Positions 1-9,556 of a stretch of 64,000 bases of DNA are shown here, piece after piece. The stretch is from the NCBI GenBank assembly GCA_020638905.1, contig JACKHP010000006.1, positions 1-64,000 of the forward strand, given 5' to 3'. The DNA comes from Planctomycetota bacterium. Lineage in GTDB: Bacteria > Planctomycetota > B15-G4. The stretch's first letter is position 1, and each line of letters begins with the position of its first letter. The position numbers and the translations under genes were made by a program. The notes under the pieces were generated by a model. The model searched no databases. It was given only the letters and a program-made list of their open reading frames with translations, and was not told where the DNA came from.

Positions 1-103
1 ATGCGCTGCCGCGCGTCGCGTGCAGACGATCGCTAGAATCGCCCCGCTCCGCTTCGAGGACGCCACGATCGGCGTCCGTCCCCCGCCCCACCCGGAAGAC
101 CCG

Positions 104-1939
104 ATGACCGAGCGACTCGTGGAGTGCGTGCCCAACTTCTCGGAGGGCCGCGACGCGGCGAAGATCGAGAAGATCCTCGACGCGGTGCGCGCGGTGCCCG
201 AGGTGGCGATCCTGGACGTCGACCCGGGCGCCGAGACGAACCGCACCGTGGTCACGTTGCTCGGACCGCCCGAGGCCGTCGTCGAGGCGGCGTTCGCCGC
301 CATCCGGCGGGCGTCCGAGGTGATCGACATGCGCACGCACAAGGGCGCGCACCCGCGGCACGGCGCCACCGACGTGTGTCCATTCGTGCCCGTCGCGGGC
401 GTCACGATGGACGACTGCGTCGCCCTGGCCGAGTCGCTCGGCGAGCGCGTGGGACGCGAGCTCGGCATCCCGGTCTACCTCTACGACCGCGCGGCGCGCG
501 TCCCGGCGCGACGCAGCCTGGCCAAGGTGCGCGCCGGCGAGTACGAGGCGCTGCCCGAGAAGCTGGCCAAGGCCGAGTGGAAGCCCGACTTCGGACCCGC
601 GACCTTCCACGCCAGGGCGGGGGTCGTGACCATCGGTGCGCGCGAGTTCCTGATCGCCTGGAACGTGAACCTCAACTCGACGCGCAAGGAGCACGCCGAC
701 GACATCGCGTCCGAGCTGCGCGAGACCGGACGCGCGGTGCGCACCGGGCAGACCACGCCGTTCTACTCCAGCGGCAAGGTGCTCAAGTACGAACCGTCCG
801 AGGGACGCTTCCCCTCGGCGTACGACGACTTCGTCGGACGCACGTACGACGAGCTCGCGGCGCACTACCGCGACGTGCTGCAGCGCGACCTCGCCGCCGA
901 GCTGGCGTTCTTCGGGCGCGATCCGGCCGCGCTCGAGGGCGTGAACGTGATGAAGCACGGCGAGTTCGCCGAGTGCCGCGGCGTGGGCTGGGTGATCCCC
1001 GAGTACGGCCGCGCGCAGCTCTCGTTCAACCTCACGAACTACCACGTCACGCCGCCGCACGCCGTGCTGCAGCGCTGCCGCGAGCTGGCCGCCGAGCGCG
1101 GGCTCGTGGTGACCGGCTCCGAGGTGGTGGGCATGATCCCGTTCGACGCCCTGCGTCAGGCGGGCGAGCACTACCTGGCGACGCAGGACAGCAGCCGCGG
1201 GGTGCCGGTGCGAGACGTGCTCGAGACCGCGGTGCAGTCGCTCGGACTGCGCGACGTCGGCTCGTTCACGCTCGAGCAGAACGTGCTCGGCCTGCCGCGA
1301 CGCGACGGCAAGCTCGTGGGCATGACCGTCGACGCGTTCACCGACGAGGTCTCGCGCGGGACGCCCGCGCCCGGCGGTGGTTCGATCGCGGCGCTCGCCG
1401 GCGCGCTGGCCGCGGCGCTCGCCTCGATGGTCGCCAACCTGAGCTTCGCCAAGCGCGGCCTCGAGGCGCACCAGTCCGAGATGGACGACCACGCGCGCGC
1501 AGGCCAGTCGATCAAGGACGCGCTGCTGCTGGCCGTCGACGCCGACACCGCGGCCTTCGAGTCGGTGCTGACCGCCATGCGCCTGCCGAAGGACACAGAG
1601 GCCCAGCGCTCCGCGCGCGAGCAGGCCGTCCAGGACGGCTACCGCGTGGCGACCGACGTCCCGTTCCGCACGGCCGAGCTCTCGCTCGAGGCGTTGCGCC
1701 TGTGCCGCAGGGTCGCCGAGCACGGCATGGCGGCCTCGGTCACCGACGTGGGGATGGGCGCGGCCATGGCGCGCGCGGCCGTCCAGGGCGGCGTCGACAA
1801 CGTGCGCATCAACCTCGGCTCGATCACCGACGCGGCCTGGGTGGCCGAACGCAGGACGCACCTCGACGCGCTGCTGCGCGAGTCCGAGACGCTGTACGCC
1901 GAAGTGCGCCGCATCGTCGACGCCGCGATCGGCGTCTGA
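104..1939 (+). CDS. ftcD: Bifunctional glutamate formimidoyltransferase / formimidoyl-THF cyclodeaminase
   Basis: This 611-residue protein transfers the formimino group of formiminoglutamate to tetrahydrofolate and then deaminates it to methenyl-THF, linking histidine breakdown to the cytosolic one-carbon pool. The transferase half begins at VECVPNFSEGRD (about residue 6). It contains KGAHPRHGATD with the probable catalytic His83, and its second subdomain runs to about residue 330. The cyclodeaminase half starts near residue 405 and carries TPAPGGGSIAALAGALAAAL. The order matches animal FTCD, although many bacteria encode the two halves as separate genes. The ATG at 104 is preferred over an in-frame ATG at 20 because the family homology starts there and GGAAG lies about 6 bases upstream. 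The gene is convergent with the dynamin-like gene. No histidine-utilisation genes lie beside it here. Confidence 0.93.
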   Translation: MTERLVECVPNFSEGRDAAKIEKILDAVRAVPEVAILDVDPGAETNRTVVTLLGPPEAVVEAAFAAIRRASEVIDMRTHKGAHPRHGATDVCPFVPVAGVTMDDCVALAESLGERVGRELGIPVYLYDRAARVPARRSLAKVRAGEYEALPEKLAKAEWKPDFGPATFHARAGVVTIGAREFLIAWNVNLNSTRKEHADDIASELRETGRAVRTGQTTPFYSSGKVLKYEPSEGRFPSAYDDFVGRTYDELAAHYRDVLQRDLAAELAFFGRDPAALEGVNVMKHGEFAECRGVGWVIPEYGRAQLSFNLTNYHVTPPHAVLQRCRELAAERGLVVTGSEVVGMIPFDALRQAGEHYLATQDSSRGVPVRDVLETAVQSLGLRDVGSFTLEQNVLGLPRRDGKLVGMTVDAFTDEVSRGTPAPGGGSIAALAGALAAALASMVANLSFAKRGLEAHQSEMDDHARAGQSIKDALLLAVDADTAAFESVLTAMRLPKDTEAQRSAREQAVQDGYRVATDVPFRTAELSLEALRLCRRVAEHGMAASVTDVGMGAAMARAAVQGGVDNVRINLGSITDAAWVAERRTHLDALLRESETLYAEVRRIVDAAIGV

Positions 1940-2014
1940 CACCGATCGCCCTCGCGCGAGGCCCCGGGCTTCGCGCGTCCCGATCCGACGGCCCGGAGTG
2001 CGCGCCGCGCGCGC

Positions 2015-4279
2015 CTAGCCGGCCGGCTCGTCGGATCCGTCGGCGCCGTTCTCGCCCAGCAGGGTGTCGTCGCCATCGGGCGTGCGCTCGCCGCCCTCGG
2101 ACACGGTCAGGCGCACGCGCCCGTCGTCGTCGAAGGCCCGCGTGAGCCGGCTGCCGCGCAGAGCCTCGGTCTCGTCGACCTCCTCGTCGCCGTCGGTCGC
2201 GGCGTCGCTCGCCGCGAGCAGCCCCTCGACCGCCTCGATCGGCTGGTCGAGCAGCTCGGGATCGGTCTCGCCGTAGCGGTTCGAGAGGTCGGCCAGTCCC
2301 GTGGTGGCCCGCTTGACCGCGCCGGCCAGACGTTCGAAGGCGTGACTCACCTCGACGAGTTCGGCCAGCCGCCGTTCGACGCTGGCCTTGCGCAGCGACG
2401 TGTTGTCGTGCGCCTTGCGCAGCTCGTTCTTGATGCTCTTGCGCAGCGCCGCCACGTACAGCTTGAGCACGCGGCTCGAGAGGTGCTCGAGCGCCGCGTC
2501 GAAGAACGTGTCGAAGGCGTCCTCGAGCAGGTCCTGGAGGGCGTCGCGTCCGGGCTCGCCGAGCTTGCGCGCCTTGACCTGGCGCGCGATGCCCTGGTCC
2601 TCGGCCGCACCGAACACGCGCCGGCGCATCGTGGCCTGGCTGCGGAAGAACAGGTAGTCGAAGAAGCCCTTGCGGACGGGGACCGTCTCGGGCGTCAGCG
2701 CGAGCTTGGCCTCGACCAGCCCCTGGGTCGGGTCGAGGTCGTCGAGGCAGGCCTTGCCCAGCCGTCCCAGCACGAGATCGAGCGCCGCCAGATCGCGTGT
2801 GATCTCGGCGTCGAGCTGGGCACCGGCCGTCTCGGTCGAGGCCACCGTGCGCAACACGCCGGCGGCGGTCTCGACCAGGTCGCGCCGGCTCTTGGCCAGC
2901 AGGGGCTGCATGTGCTGCACCAGCAGGTCGCGGAAGGAACCGTCGCTCTCGAACCAGGCGTCGAGCGACGCCACGAGGTCGTACGAGGTCTGGTCGCGGA
3001 GCTTCTCGGTGCGTCCGCCCGCGATCGAGGACAAATCGTCGCCGAGGGGCCCGAAGAGGTCGTCCCAGGGACGGGCCGAGAGGCGCGCGATGGCGTGCTC
3101 GAGGCCCTCGCAGACGACCTTCTCGCTCTCGAGCTCGGTCACCTGGCGTCCCACCGCGGCCACCGCGTCGCCCTCGATGGCGCCGCGCGCCTCGTCGATC
3201 AGCCCCCACGCCTGGCGGATGCTGTCGCCCAGGAACGACACGAGGTAGTCGGTGCTGTTGAGGTAGTCGGTCAGGTCGTCGAGGAAGCGATGGAACGTCT
3301 CGAGGTCGCGGCGTCCCGGCTCGTCGATCAGGTCGTCGTCGTCGTCGAGCCCGCGCAGGCGCGCCGAGGCGGCCTTGAGCAGGTCGACGGGATAGATGCG
3401 CAGTCGTCCCTCGTCGGCGGCCTGCTTGAGCGGCGCCGTCATGGTGAGGTTCTCGAACGCCGTGATGATGCGGTCGGGGTTCTTGCACTCGAGGCTCGGC
3501 CCGAGGTCGCCTCCCGGCTGCAGGTCGCGCTTGGCCGAATCGACGTTGACCACCAGGAACACGCGGCTGAAGAGCTTGAGCAGCTCGCCGAACTCGTCGA
3601 ACACCTGCTCGAGGAACAGGTTGTCGGTCTTGACCACGAAGATCGCGCACGAGGCCGTGTTGCGGAACTCGCGCGTCATGCGGTCGTAGCCGAACTTCAT
3701 GCGGCTGTACAGGCCGGGCGTGTCGACCAGCGCGGCCGACGAACTCTGCAGGTGCCGCGCCGGCAGCTTGACGTCGACGCGCCGGATGGCCGTGGGGCAG
3801 TGCACGCGCGGGTCGAACGACTCGCCGCGCGCCTCGACCTCACGCAGCCGCTCGGCCAGCTCGCTGTGCGCCCACTCCATGAGCGTGCGCATGGAGTCCA
3901 TGTCCTGGAACGTCTCCTGCTCGCCGTTGTAGCGGGTGAGCGTCAGGCCGACCTGCTCGGAGTGGCTCACATAGACCATGCACGGGTAGGCCGGCAGGGT
4001 CGTCACCTCGCTTACGTAGGCCGCCGAGATGGCGTTCATGAGCGTCGACTTGCCGCTCTTGAGCGGACCGAAGATGAGCACGTAGGCCTGCTGCTCGGCG
4101 ACCTTGTCGGCCAGCACGCCGAGGTGGTGACGCACGTCGAGCACGGTGGGCAGCACCGAGCGCAGCGTGACCCGGTCGGACACGTGGTTGAGCGTGTCGG
4201 CCGCCTGGGTCAGGGGCTGGACGAGCGGACGGACGACTCCGTCGAACTCCTCGCAGAACTTCGAGAGCAGCGTCTTCAT
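2015..4279 (-). CDS. Dynamin-like large GTPase
   Basis: This protein of 754 residues has a dynamin-family GTPase domain. The P-loop GPLKSGKST is at residues 71-79, a switch threonine lies in TTLPAYPC (about 93), DTPGLYSR starts at 186 and FLVVNVD ends at 247, in the G4 position. The rest is long, charged and probably helical, as expected for the stalk of a bacterial dynamin-like protein. Family members remodel or tether membranes, often as pairs. No partner GTPase is adjacent. The ATG at 4279 is chosen because AGGTGA lies a few bases upstream and homology begins there; an upstream ATG extension is low in family features. The C-terminal 60 residues are acidic and probably disordered. The substrate membrane is unknown. 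Confidence 0.85.
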   Translation of the reverse strand: MKTLLSKFCEEFDGVVRPLVQPLTQAADTLNHVSDRVTLRSVLPTVLDVRHHLGVLADKVAEQQAYVLIFGPLKSGKSTLMNAISAAYVSEVTTLPAYPCMVYVSHSEQVGLTLTRYNGEQETFQDMDSMRTLMEWAHSELAERLREVEARGESFDPRVHCPTAIRRVDVKLPARHLQSSSAALVDTPGLYSRMKFGYDRMTREFRNTASCAIFVVKTDNLFLEQVFDEFGELLKLFSRVFLVVNVDSAKRDLQPGGDLGPSLECKNPDRIITAFENLTMTAPLKQAADEGRLRIYPVDLLKAASARLRGLDDDDDLIDEPGRRDLETFHRFLDDLTDYLNSTDYLVSFLGDSIRQAWGLIDEARGAIEGDAVAAVGRQVTELESEKVVCEGLEHAIARLSARPWDDLFGPLGDDLSSIAGGRTEKLRDQTSYDLVASLDAWFESDGSFRDLLVQHMQPLLAKSRRDLVETAAGVLRTVASTETAGAQLDAEITRDLAALDLVLGRLGKACLDDLDPTQGLVEAKLALTPETVPVRKGFFDYLFFRSQATMRRRVFGAAEDQGIARQVKARKLGEPGRDALQDLLEDAFDTFFDAALEHLSSRVLKLYVAALRKSIKNELRKAHDNTSLRKASVERRLAELVEVSHAFERLAGAVKRATTGLADLSNRYGETDPELLDQPIEAVEGLLAASDAATDGDEEVDETEALRGSRLTRAFDDDGRVRLTVSEGGERTPDGDDTLLGENGADGSDEPAG

Positions 4280-4435
4280 GCCATCACCTGCGTTCTCAGG
4301 GAACGGGAGGGCGCCCCACGCGCCCCCCGCCGGAGGGCTCGCGCGACGCGCGACGTCGACGAACGAGCACGGTGCGATGTCGTGAGGAAGGACGCGGCGC
4401 ACCGCCAGCGCGACGCGACCCCGTCACGACGAGAT

Positions 4436-4480
4436 CCGAAAGCGAAGATACACACCGCGAACGAGCCTCCCGAAAGCGAA
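4436..4480. repeat. Two direct copies of CCGAAAGCGAA
   Basis: The 11-mer CCGAAAGCGAA occurs at 4436-4446 and again at 4470-4480, 34 bases apart start to start, roughly three helical turns. It lies in the shared upstream region of two divergent genes. A binding site for a regulator is possible, but only the repetition is seen. Confidence 0.4.
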
Positions 4481-4650
4481 AACTGCAAGTCGTCGAGCGT
4501 GTCACAGGTGCGTCGCGCGGGCACGCAGGAGGTCCCGTCCACCCGCGCCGTCCGACGCACGACGCGCGACGCACGTCGAACTCACCGGATGCTTCCGCCG
4601 TGCTCGGCCGAGCCCGCCCGCGCGCGCTCTCGCCGACCGCGGCGCTCGTG

Positions 4651-4656
4651 TACCTT
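4651..4656 (+). promoter_or_regulatory. Possible -10 element (TACCTT)
   Basis: TACCTT lies 30 bases before the GTG start of the SGNH/TPR gene, in a region otherwise of GC-rich sequence. No convincing -35 element is visible at the usual spacing. Confidence 0.25.
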
Positions 4657-4686
4657 GGAGCCTCGTCCCGCCCCGCGAGGAGTCCC

Positions 4687-6843
4687 GTGTCGCCCCGTCG
4701 CCGTCGCACGTCGCGCCTGCGCAAGGCGGCGCTGCAGCTCCTGCTCGTGCTGGGCGTGTTCGCCGCGGCCGAGGGCGTGCTGCGCGTGTGCGGCTTCGCC
4801 CCGCCGCCCGACGACGCCGATCCCTTCGTCGGATTCGCGCGGCTGCCGCTGTTCGTGCCCGATCCCGACGACCCGGCGGGCATGGTCACGGCGCCCAACA
4901 AGCGCAACCTGTTCAACGTCCAGCGCTTCGCCAAGGACAAGCCGGACGACGTCACGCGCGTCTTCTGCCTGGGCGGCTCGACCACGTATGGACGTCCGTA
5001 CACGGACGCCGTGTCCTTCCCCGGCTGGCTGCGCGAACTGTTGCCCGCCGCCGACCCGTCCCGGCGCTGGGAGGTCGTGAACGCGGGCGGCGTGAGCTAC
5101 GCCTCGTACCGCGTGGCGGCGGTGCTCGACGAGCTCTGCGCGTACGAGCCCGACCTGTTCGTGATCTACACCGGGCACAACGAGTTCCTCGAGGAACGTA
5201 CGTACTCGGGGGTGCGCGACGTGCCCGGGCCGATCCTGCGGCTGGGCGCGCTGCTGCGGCGCTCGGCGCTCTTCACCGCCCTGCGGCGGCTGGTGACCGT
5301 CGATCCGGGCGCCGACGACGGCCCCGGCGACGGCACGCACCGCTTCGAGCTCGGCCAGGAGGTCTCGACGCTGCTCGACAAGAGCGTCGGCCCGGACGCC
5401 TACACCCGCGACGACGTCCTGCAGGAGCAGGTCGTCGAGCACTTCCGCTTCAACCTGGGCCGGATGCTCGCGCGGGCCGCCGAAGCCGGGGCGAGGGTGC
5501 TGCTCGTGACGCCCGCCTGCGAGCTGGCCGACTGCCGTCCCTTCAAGAGCGAGTTCGACCCGGGCCTCGAGGCCGACGTGCGCGACGCACTGGCGGCCGT
5601 GCTGGCCGACCCCGGCGCCCCGCTCGCCGACCTCGAGCGCGCCTCGGCGCGTTCGCCGCGCCACGCGGGCCTGGCCTTCCGCCTCGGCGAAGCGCTGCTG
5701 GAGCAGGGACGGGTCGCCGAGGCCCGCCAGGCGCTGGTGCGCGCACGCGACGAGGACGTCGTCCCGCTGCGGGCCATCACACCGCTCGTCGAGGCGGTGC
5801 GCGAGGCCGCGCGCGCACCGGACGTGCTCTCGGTCGACGCGCTCGAGCTGGCCGACACGCTCGCGCGCGAACACACCGGAGTGCCCGTGCCGGGACGCGA
5901 AGTGTTCCTCGACCACGTCCACTGGACGATCGAGGGCGACCGGAGGGTGGCGCTCGCCATCGTCGACGCGCTGGCCGACGGCGGACTGCTGCTCCCGGCG
6001 CCCGACTGGCGCGACGCCCTGCCGGAGATCACCGCGCGCGTCGAGGCATCTCTGAGCGAAGAAGACCGCGTGCGCGCCCTGGCGCGGCTCGCGGCGGTGC
6101 TCGACTGGGCCCGCAAGCGCGACGAGGCCGAGCAGCTCACCGACGAGGCGCTGCGCCTGTCCGGCGGCGGCGACGCCATGAGCTGGTGGGCGAAGGGCAA
6201 CTTCCACCTCGGCCGCGAGGAGTGGGACGACGCGATCGCGGCGTACGAGCAGGCGCTCGTCGTCGATCCCGGGTACACCGAGGCGCACCAGAACCTGGCC
6301 GCCGCGCTGCTGCGCGTCGGCCGTCCGCAGGACGCGCTGGCGCATGTCGCCGAGGCCGAGCGGCTGGGCGGGGTCACGGCGCGCTCGGCCTTCACGCGCG
6401 GTGCGGCGCTGGGCGAGCTGCAGCGCGACGACGAGTCCCGCGCGGCGCTCGAGGAGTGCCTGCGGCTCGATCCGTCCCAGGCCGACGCGCACAACCTGCT
6501 CGGTCTCGCCGCGTTGCGCGACGGCCGCCTCGCGGAGGCCGAGACGCACCTGCTCGCGGCGCGCGACGCGGCGCCCGACGAGGCCCGTCCACGCTACAAC
6601 CTCGGCCGCCTGCGCGAGCTCCAGGAGCGCGACGGCGACGCCGAGGCGCTCTACCGCGAGGCGCTGGCGCGCGAGCCCGACTACGTCCCGGCGCTCGCGC
6701 GGCTGGGGCAGCTCCTGGCGCGCACGGGACGGATCGACGAGGCCCTCGCGCAGCTCTCGCGCGCGGCCGACCTGCGGCCCGACGATGCGTCGCTGGCCGG
6801 TGCCGTGGCCAAGCTGCGCGCCGCCGGAGCGCGTCTGCCCTGA
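4687..6843 (+). CDS. Membrane-anchored SGNH-hydrolase-like protein with TPR domain
   Basis: This 718-residue protein begins with a basic stretch and one membrane segment (about residues 12-29). The extracytoplasmic part has SGNH/GDSL blocks: FCLGGSTTYG with Ser98, VNAGGVSY with Asn132, YTGHNEF with His164-Asn165, and FLDHVHW with Asp409 and His412 as the likely catalytic Asp/His pair. The C-terminal 250 residues are tetratricopeptide repeats (for example WAKGNFHLGREEWDDAIAAY). SGNH hydrolases act on acyl or acetyl esters, often on surface glycans, but the substrate here is unknown. GTG at 4687 is chosen because GAGGAG lies 4 bases upstream and it places the signal anchor at the N terminus. 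The frame stays open upstream of this without recognisable features. Confidence 0.82.
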   Translation: MSPRRRRTSRLRKAALQLLLVLGVFAAAEGVLRVCGFAPPPDDADPFVGFARLPLFVPDPDDPAGMVTAPNKRNLFNVQRFAKDKPDDVTRVFCLGGSTTYGRPYTDAVSFPGWLRELLPAADPSRRWEVVNAGGVSYASYRVAAVLDELCAYEPDLFVIYTGHNEFLEERTYSGVRDVPGPILRLGALLRRSALFTALRRLVTVDPGADDGPGDGTHRFELGQEVSTLLDKSVGPDAYTRDDVLQEQVVEHFRFNLGRMLARAAEAGARVLLVTPACELADCRPFKSEFDPGLEADVRDALAAVLADPGAPLADLERASARSPRHAGLAFRLGEALLEQGRVAEARQALVRARDEDVVPLRAITPLVEAVREAARAPDVLSVDALELADTLAREHTGVPVPGREVFLDHVHWTIEGDRRVALAIVDALADGGLLLPAPDWRDALPEITARVEASLSEEDRVRALARLAAVLDWARKRDEAEQLTDEALRLSGGGDAMSWWAKGNFHLGREEWDDAIAAYEQALVVDPGYTEAHQNLAAALLRVGRPQDALAHVAEAERLGGVTARSAFTRGAALGELQRDDESRAALEECLRLDPSQADAHNLLGLAALRDGRLAEAETHLLAARDAAPDEARPRYNLGRLRELQERDGDAEALYREALAREPDYVPALARLGQLLARTGRIDEALAQLSRAADLRPDDASLAGAVAKLRAAGARLP

Positions 6844-6997
6844 CGACGAGCGTCCGCGCTTCGAGCGGGGCGCGGCCGGCCGGGCCGCCGTTTTCCCGGC
6901 GGCGCACGTGGGCCGCCCTGCCCGCCGCTCCGGATCAAGAGGTCGCACGCCGGACGCGCGACGCGCTCCCGGCATCCTCCATCCCGGATCCCACGCC

Positions 6998-8587
6998 ATG
7001 TCCAGGCTGCTGACCCTCACCGCCGTGCTCGCCGCGAGCTCCGGCTCGCTCCTCTCGTCCCAGATGAAGCTCGACGCGCTCGCCGGCCCCGCCGCCGGCG
7101 CGCAGTTCGGCGCGACGACCGCCGCCGCCGGCGACCTCGACCACGACGGCTACCCCGACTTCCTCGTGGGTGCACCCGGCGCGTCGCCCAACGGCCTGCT
7201 GCACGCCGGCCGCGTGTACGTCGTCTCGGGACGCACGCGCGCCGTGCTCGGCGCACACGACGGCACGGTGGCCGGCGCACACCACGGCGCGGCCCTGGCC
7301 GGCGGCGTCGACGTGAACAAGGACGGCTGGCCGGACTTCCTCGTGGGCGCGCCCGACGAGACCGGCGGAGGCGCGGCGCGGCTCGTCTCCGGCATCGACC
7401 TCACGACGCTCTTCACGTTCACCGGGGGCAACCTCAACGGCACCTTCGGCTCGGCCGTGGCCTTCACCGGCGACACGAACTTCGACACCTTCGTCGACAT
7501 GGCGGTCGGCGACCCGACCCACGGGCTGAACGGTCCCGTGGGCCAGGTGCGCAACTTCTCGGGGCTGAACGGGTCGTTGATCTCGATCTGGTCGAGCTCG
7601 GCCCCCGAGGGACGCTTCGGCAGCGCGCTCGCGACGGTCGGCGACTGGAACGGCGACCTGCGTCCCGACCTCGCCGTGGGCCTGCCCGGCTACGGCGCGG
7701 GCCTCGGACGCGTCGAGGTCCGCTCGGCGTCGAACAGCGCCGTGCTCGCCTTCCGCGACGGCTCGCCGTTCGACGACCAGTTCGGACGCACGCTGGCCAC
7801 GCTCGGTGACGTCGACGGCGACGCGCACGGCGACCTGCTCGTGGGCGCGTTCGAGGACGGCGCCCCGAGCGGCCGGGCGACCGTCCTGCGCTGGGGCACG
7901 CTCTCCGAGTGGTTCACGCTCATCGGACCGTCGAACTACGGTGCCTCGCTCGCGTCGGTCGGCGACGTCGACCGCGACGGACGGGATGACTTCGTGGTCG
8001 GCGCGCCCACCGTCGGCGGGGGCTACGCCTTCGTCTCCTCCGGCCTGACGAGCGGCCTGCTCTGGACGAACATGAGCAAGCCCGGGTCCGACGGGTACGG
8101 CTCGTCCGTGGCCGGCCTCGGCGACGTCGACGGCGACGGCTGGCTCGAACTCGCCGTGGGCGCGTCCGGGACCGACCTGGCCGGGACGGACGCAGGCCAC
8201 GTCGACGTCTGGCGTGCCGCCGTGGCGCAGCCGTCCGCCGGCTTCGGGGGTCCGGGCGACACGCTCATGGAGGTCTACGGCATGCCGCTCTCGAGCGGCT
8301 CCACGGCCGACCTCCTCGTGAGCGACGCGCCCGTCAACAGGCCGACGTACCTGCTCTTGTCGACGAGCCAGGACCCGCTCGCGTTCCGCGGCGGCGTGAT
8401 CGTGCCCGACCTCGCGACGGCGATCACCTTCTCGTTCGGCACCGGCCCCACGGGCTCGTTCCAGATCGCGGGCATCCCCGGCGGGAACGGTCCCGGCCAC
8501 GTCTTCATGCAGCTCCTGACCGTCGACCCGACGCTGCCCCTGGGCGTCGACTTCTCGAACGCGGTCGACTGCGTCTTCCTGCCCTGA
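6998..8587 (+). CDS. Secreted FG-GAP repeat protein
   Basis: A 529-residue exported protein. After a short signal peptide come seven FG-GAP/integrin-alpha-like blades with calcium-binding signatures such as DLDHDGYPDFLVGAP, DVNKDGWPDFLVGAP, DWNGDLRPDLAVGLP and DVDRDGRDDFVVGAP, predicting a seven-bladed beta-propeller. The final 100 residues form a separate beta-rich module (about residues 425-529) that resembles the ends of two other secreted proteins in this window. Such proteins usually act in adhesion or surface assembly; the ligand is unknown. The ATG at 6998 gives a clean signal peptide. It stands 154 bases after the SGNH gene on the same strand, so co-transcription is possible. Confidence 0.85.
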   Translation: MSRLLTLTAVLAASSGSLLSSQMKLDALAGPAAGAQFGATTAAAGDLDHDGYPDFLVGAPGASPNGLLHAGRVYVVSGRTRAVLGAHDGTVAGAHHGAALAGGVDVNKDGWPDFLVGAPDETGGGAARLVSGIDLTTLFTFTGGNLNGTFGSAVAFTGDTNFDTFVDMAVGDPTHGLNGPVGQVRNFSGLNGSLISIWSSSAPEGRFGSALATVGDWNGDLRPDLAVGLPGYGAGLGRVEVRSASNSAVLAFRDGSPFDDQFGRTLATLGDVDGDAHGDLLVGAFEDGAPSGRATVLRWGTLSEWFTLIGPSNYGASLASVGDVDRDGRDDFVVGAPTVGGGYAFVSSGLTSGLLWTNMSKPGSDGYGSSVAGLGDVDGDGWLELAVGASGTDLAGTDAGHVDVWRAAVAQPSAGFGGPGDTLMEVYGMPLSSGSTADLLVSDAPVNRPTYLLLSTSQDPLAFRGGVIVPDLATAITFSFGTGPTGSFQIAGIPGGNGPGHVFMQLLTVDPTLPLGVDFSNAVDCVFLP

Positions 8588-8680
8588 CGCGCCGACTCGT
8601 CGCGACGAGATCCACCGGCCCGGCGTCCTCCCCGCACGCGCGGCGGGGACGTCCGGCCTCGCGACATCGCGGCGCGCGCC

Positions 8681-9298
8681 TCAGTCGAGGATCTTGCGAC
8701 CGAGTTGGGCGAGTCCGCGGAACAGCAGGTGCCGCACGGCGTCCTCCGTCTTGCCCATGCGACGCGCGACCTCGGCGCGCGGCAGGCCGAGCACGCGCGC
8801 GAGCACGACCGCCTCGCGGTAGTCGTCGGACAACTCGTCGAACGCGCGCTCGATGCGTTCGAGCGCCTCCTTGCCCATGGCCACCTGGCTGGGCGTGGCG
8901 CTGCGGCGGTAGACGTCGAGCAGCGCGAGGTCGCCGTCTCCGGGCTCCTCGCGCCGGACGTCGCGCAGCTTGGCCTGCCAGTACTCGGCGCGGTCGGCCA
9001 CCTTGCGCGACGCCGCGGTGTAGAGCCAGCCGCGGAAGGCGGCCTCGCCCTCCCAGCGGAAGCCGCCCATGTTCGCCAGCACGTCGCGGCAGGCCGACTG
9101 CACGAGGTCGGAGGCCGACTCCTTGGCGCGCAGCGCGGCACCGCAGCGCAGGCGCACGTAGGCGCGCAGGCGAGGCAGATGCTCCTCGAGCAGCGCGTGC
9201 ACGGCCGACGCGTCACCCGCGGCGGCGCGCTCGACGAGCGCACGCTCGGCGACCTCGTCGCGCGGCTCCACCTCGTCGTCGTTCCTCGCGTCCTCCAT
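8681..9298 (-). CDS. ECF-type RNA polymerase sigma factor
   Basis: This 205-residue protein has the two-domain sigma-70 layout. Region 2 (about residues 20-100) includes ESASDLVQSACRDVLANMGGFRWEGEAAFRGWLYTAA in outline, and region 4 (about 145-200) includes YREAVVLARVLGLPRAEVARRMGKT, the helix-turn-helix that reads the -35 element. A short acidic N-terminal tail precedes them. It is divergent from a membrane Ser/Thr kinase with TPRs, a pairing known in planctomycetes where the kinase is thought to replace an anti-sigma factor; that link is inferred from position only. No anti-sigma gene is beside it. The start at 9298 fits the family length. Confidence 0.9.
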   Translation of the reverse strand: MEDARNDDEVEPRDEVAERALVERAAAGDASAVHALLEEHLPRLRAYVRLRCGAALRAKESASDLVQSACRDVLANMGGFRWEGEAAFRGWLYTAASRKVADRAEYWQAKLRDVRREEPGDGDLALLDVYRRSATPSQVAMGKEALERIERAFDELSDDYREAVVLARVLGLPRAEVARRMGKTEDAVRHLLFRGLAQLGRKILD

Positions 9299-9556
9299 GC
9301 GCCGGAATCGTACCCCGCTTCCTGCGCGATGCCTCGACGCCCGTCCCACGATCGCACCACGGCGATCGGGCGGGCCGGAGCGCGCGCCTCTCCGGATCTC
9401 CCTGCCAGGACGACGTCCGGCGTGCGGTTCGCCTGCCGCTTGCCGGACCGTCCACCCTGCCGGACACTCGACGCCCTCGCGCGCACTCCGAGCGAGGGCG
9501 ACCGTCGGCCGACGAGACCCCCCCGGCTCGCCACGCCCCCACCCGGATGCCAGCCC

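Larger units (their letters stand above)
4280..4686. other. Divergent intergenic region, 407 bp
   Basis: This region separates the dynamin-like gene (minus) from the SGNH/TPR gene (plus) and must hold both promoters. It contains a less GC-rich stretch (about 4430-4510) with an 11-base direct repeat and a -10-like TACCTT at 4651-4656. No reading frame in it looks like a gene. Confidence 0.6.

Noticed and set aside
20..103. Longer start for the formiminotransferase-cyclodeaminase
   Set aside because: The extra 28 residues have no family similarity, and a ribosome site precedes the ATG at 104.
9299..9556. Autoregulated ECF promoter between sigma and kinase genes
   Set aside because: A GGAAT-like word near 9303 is present but no paired -10 element at the usual spacing was convincing.
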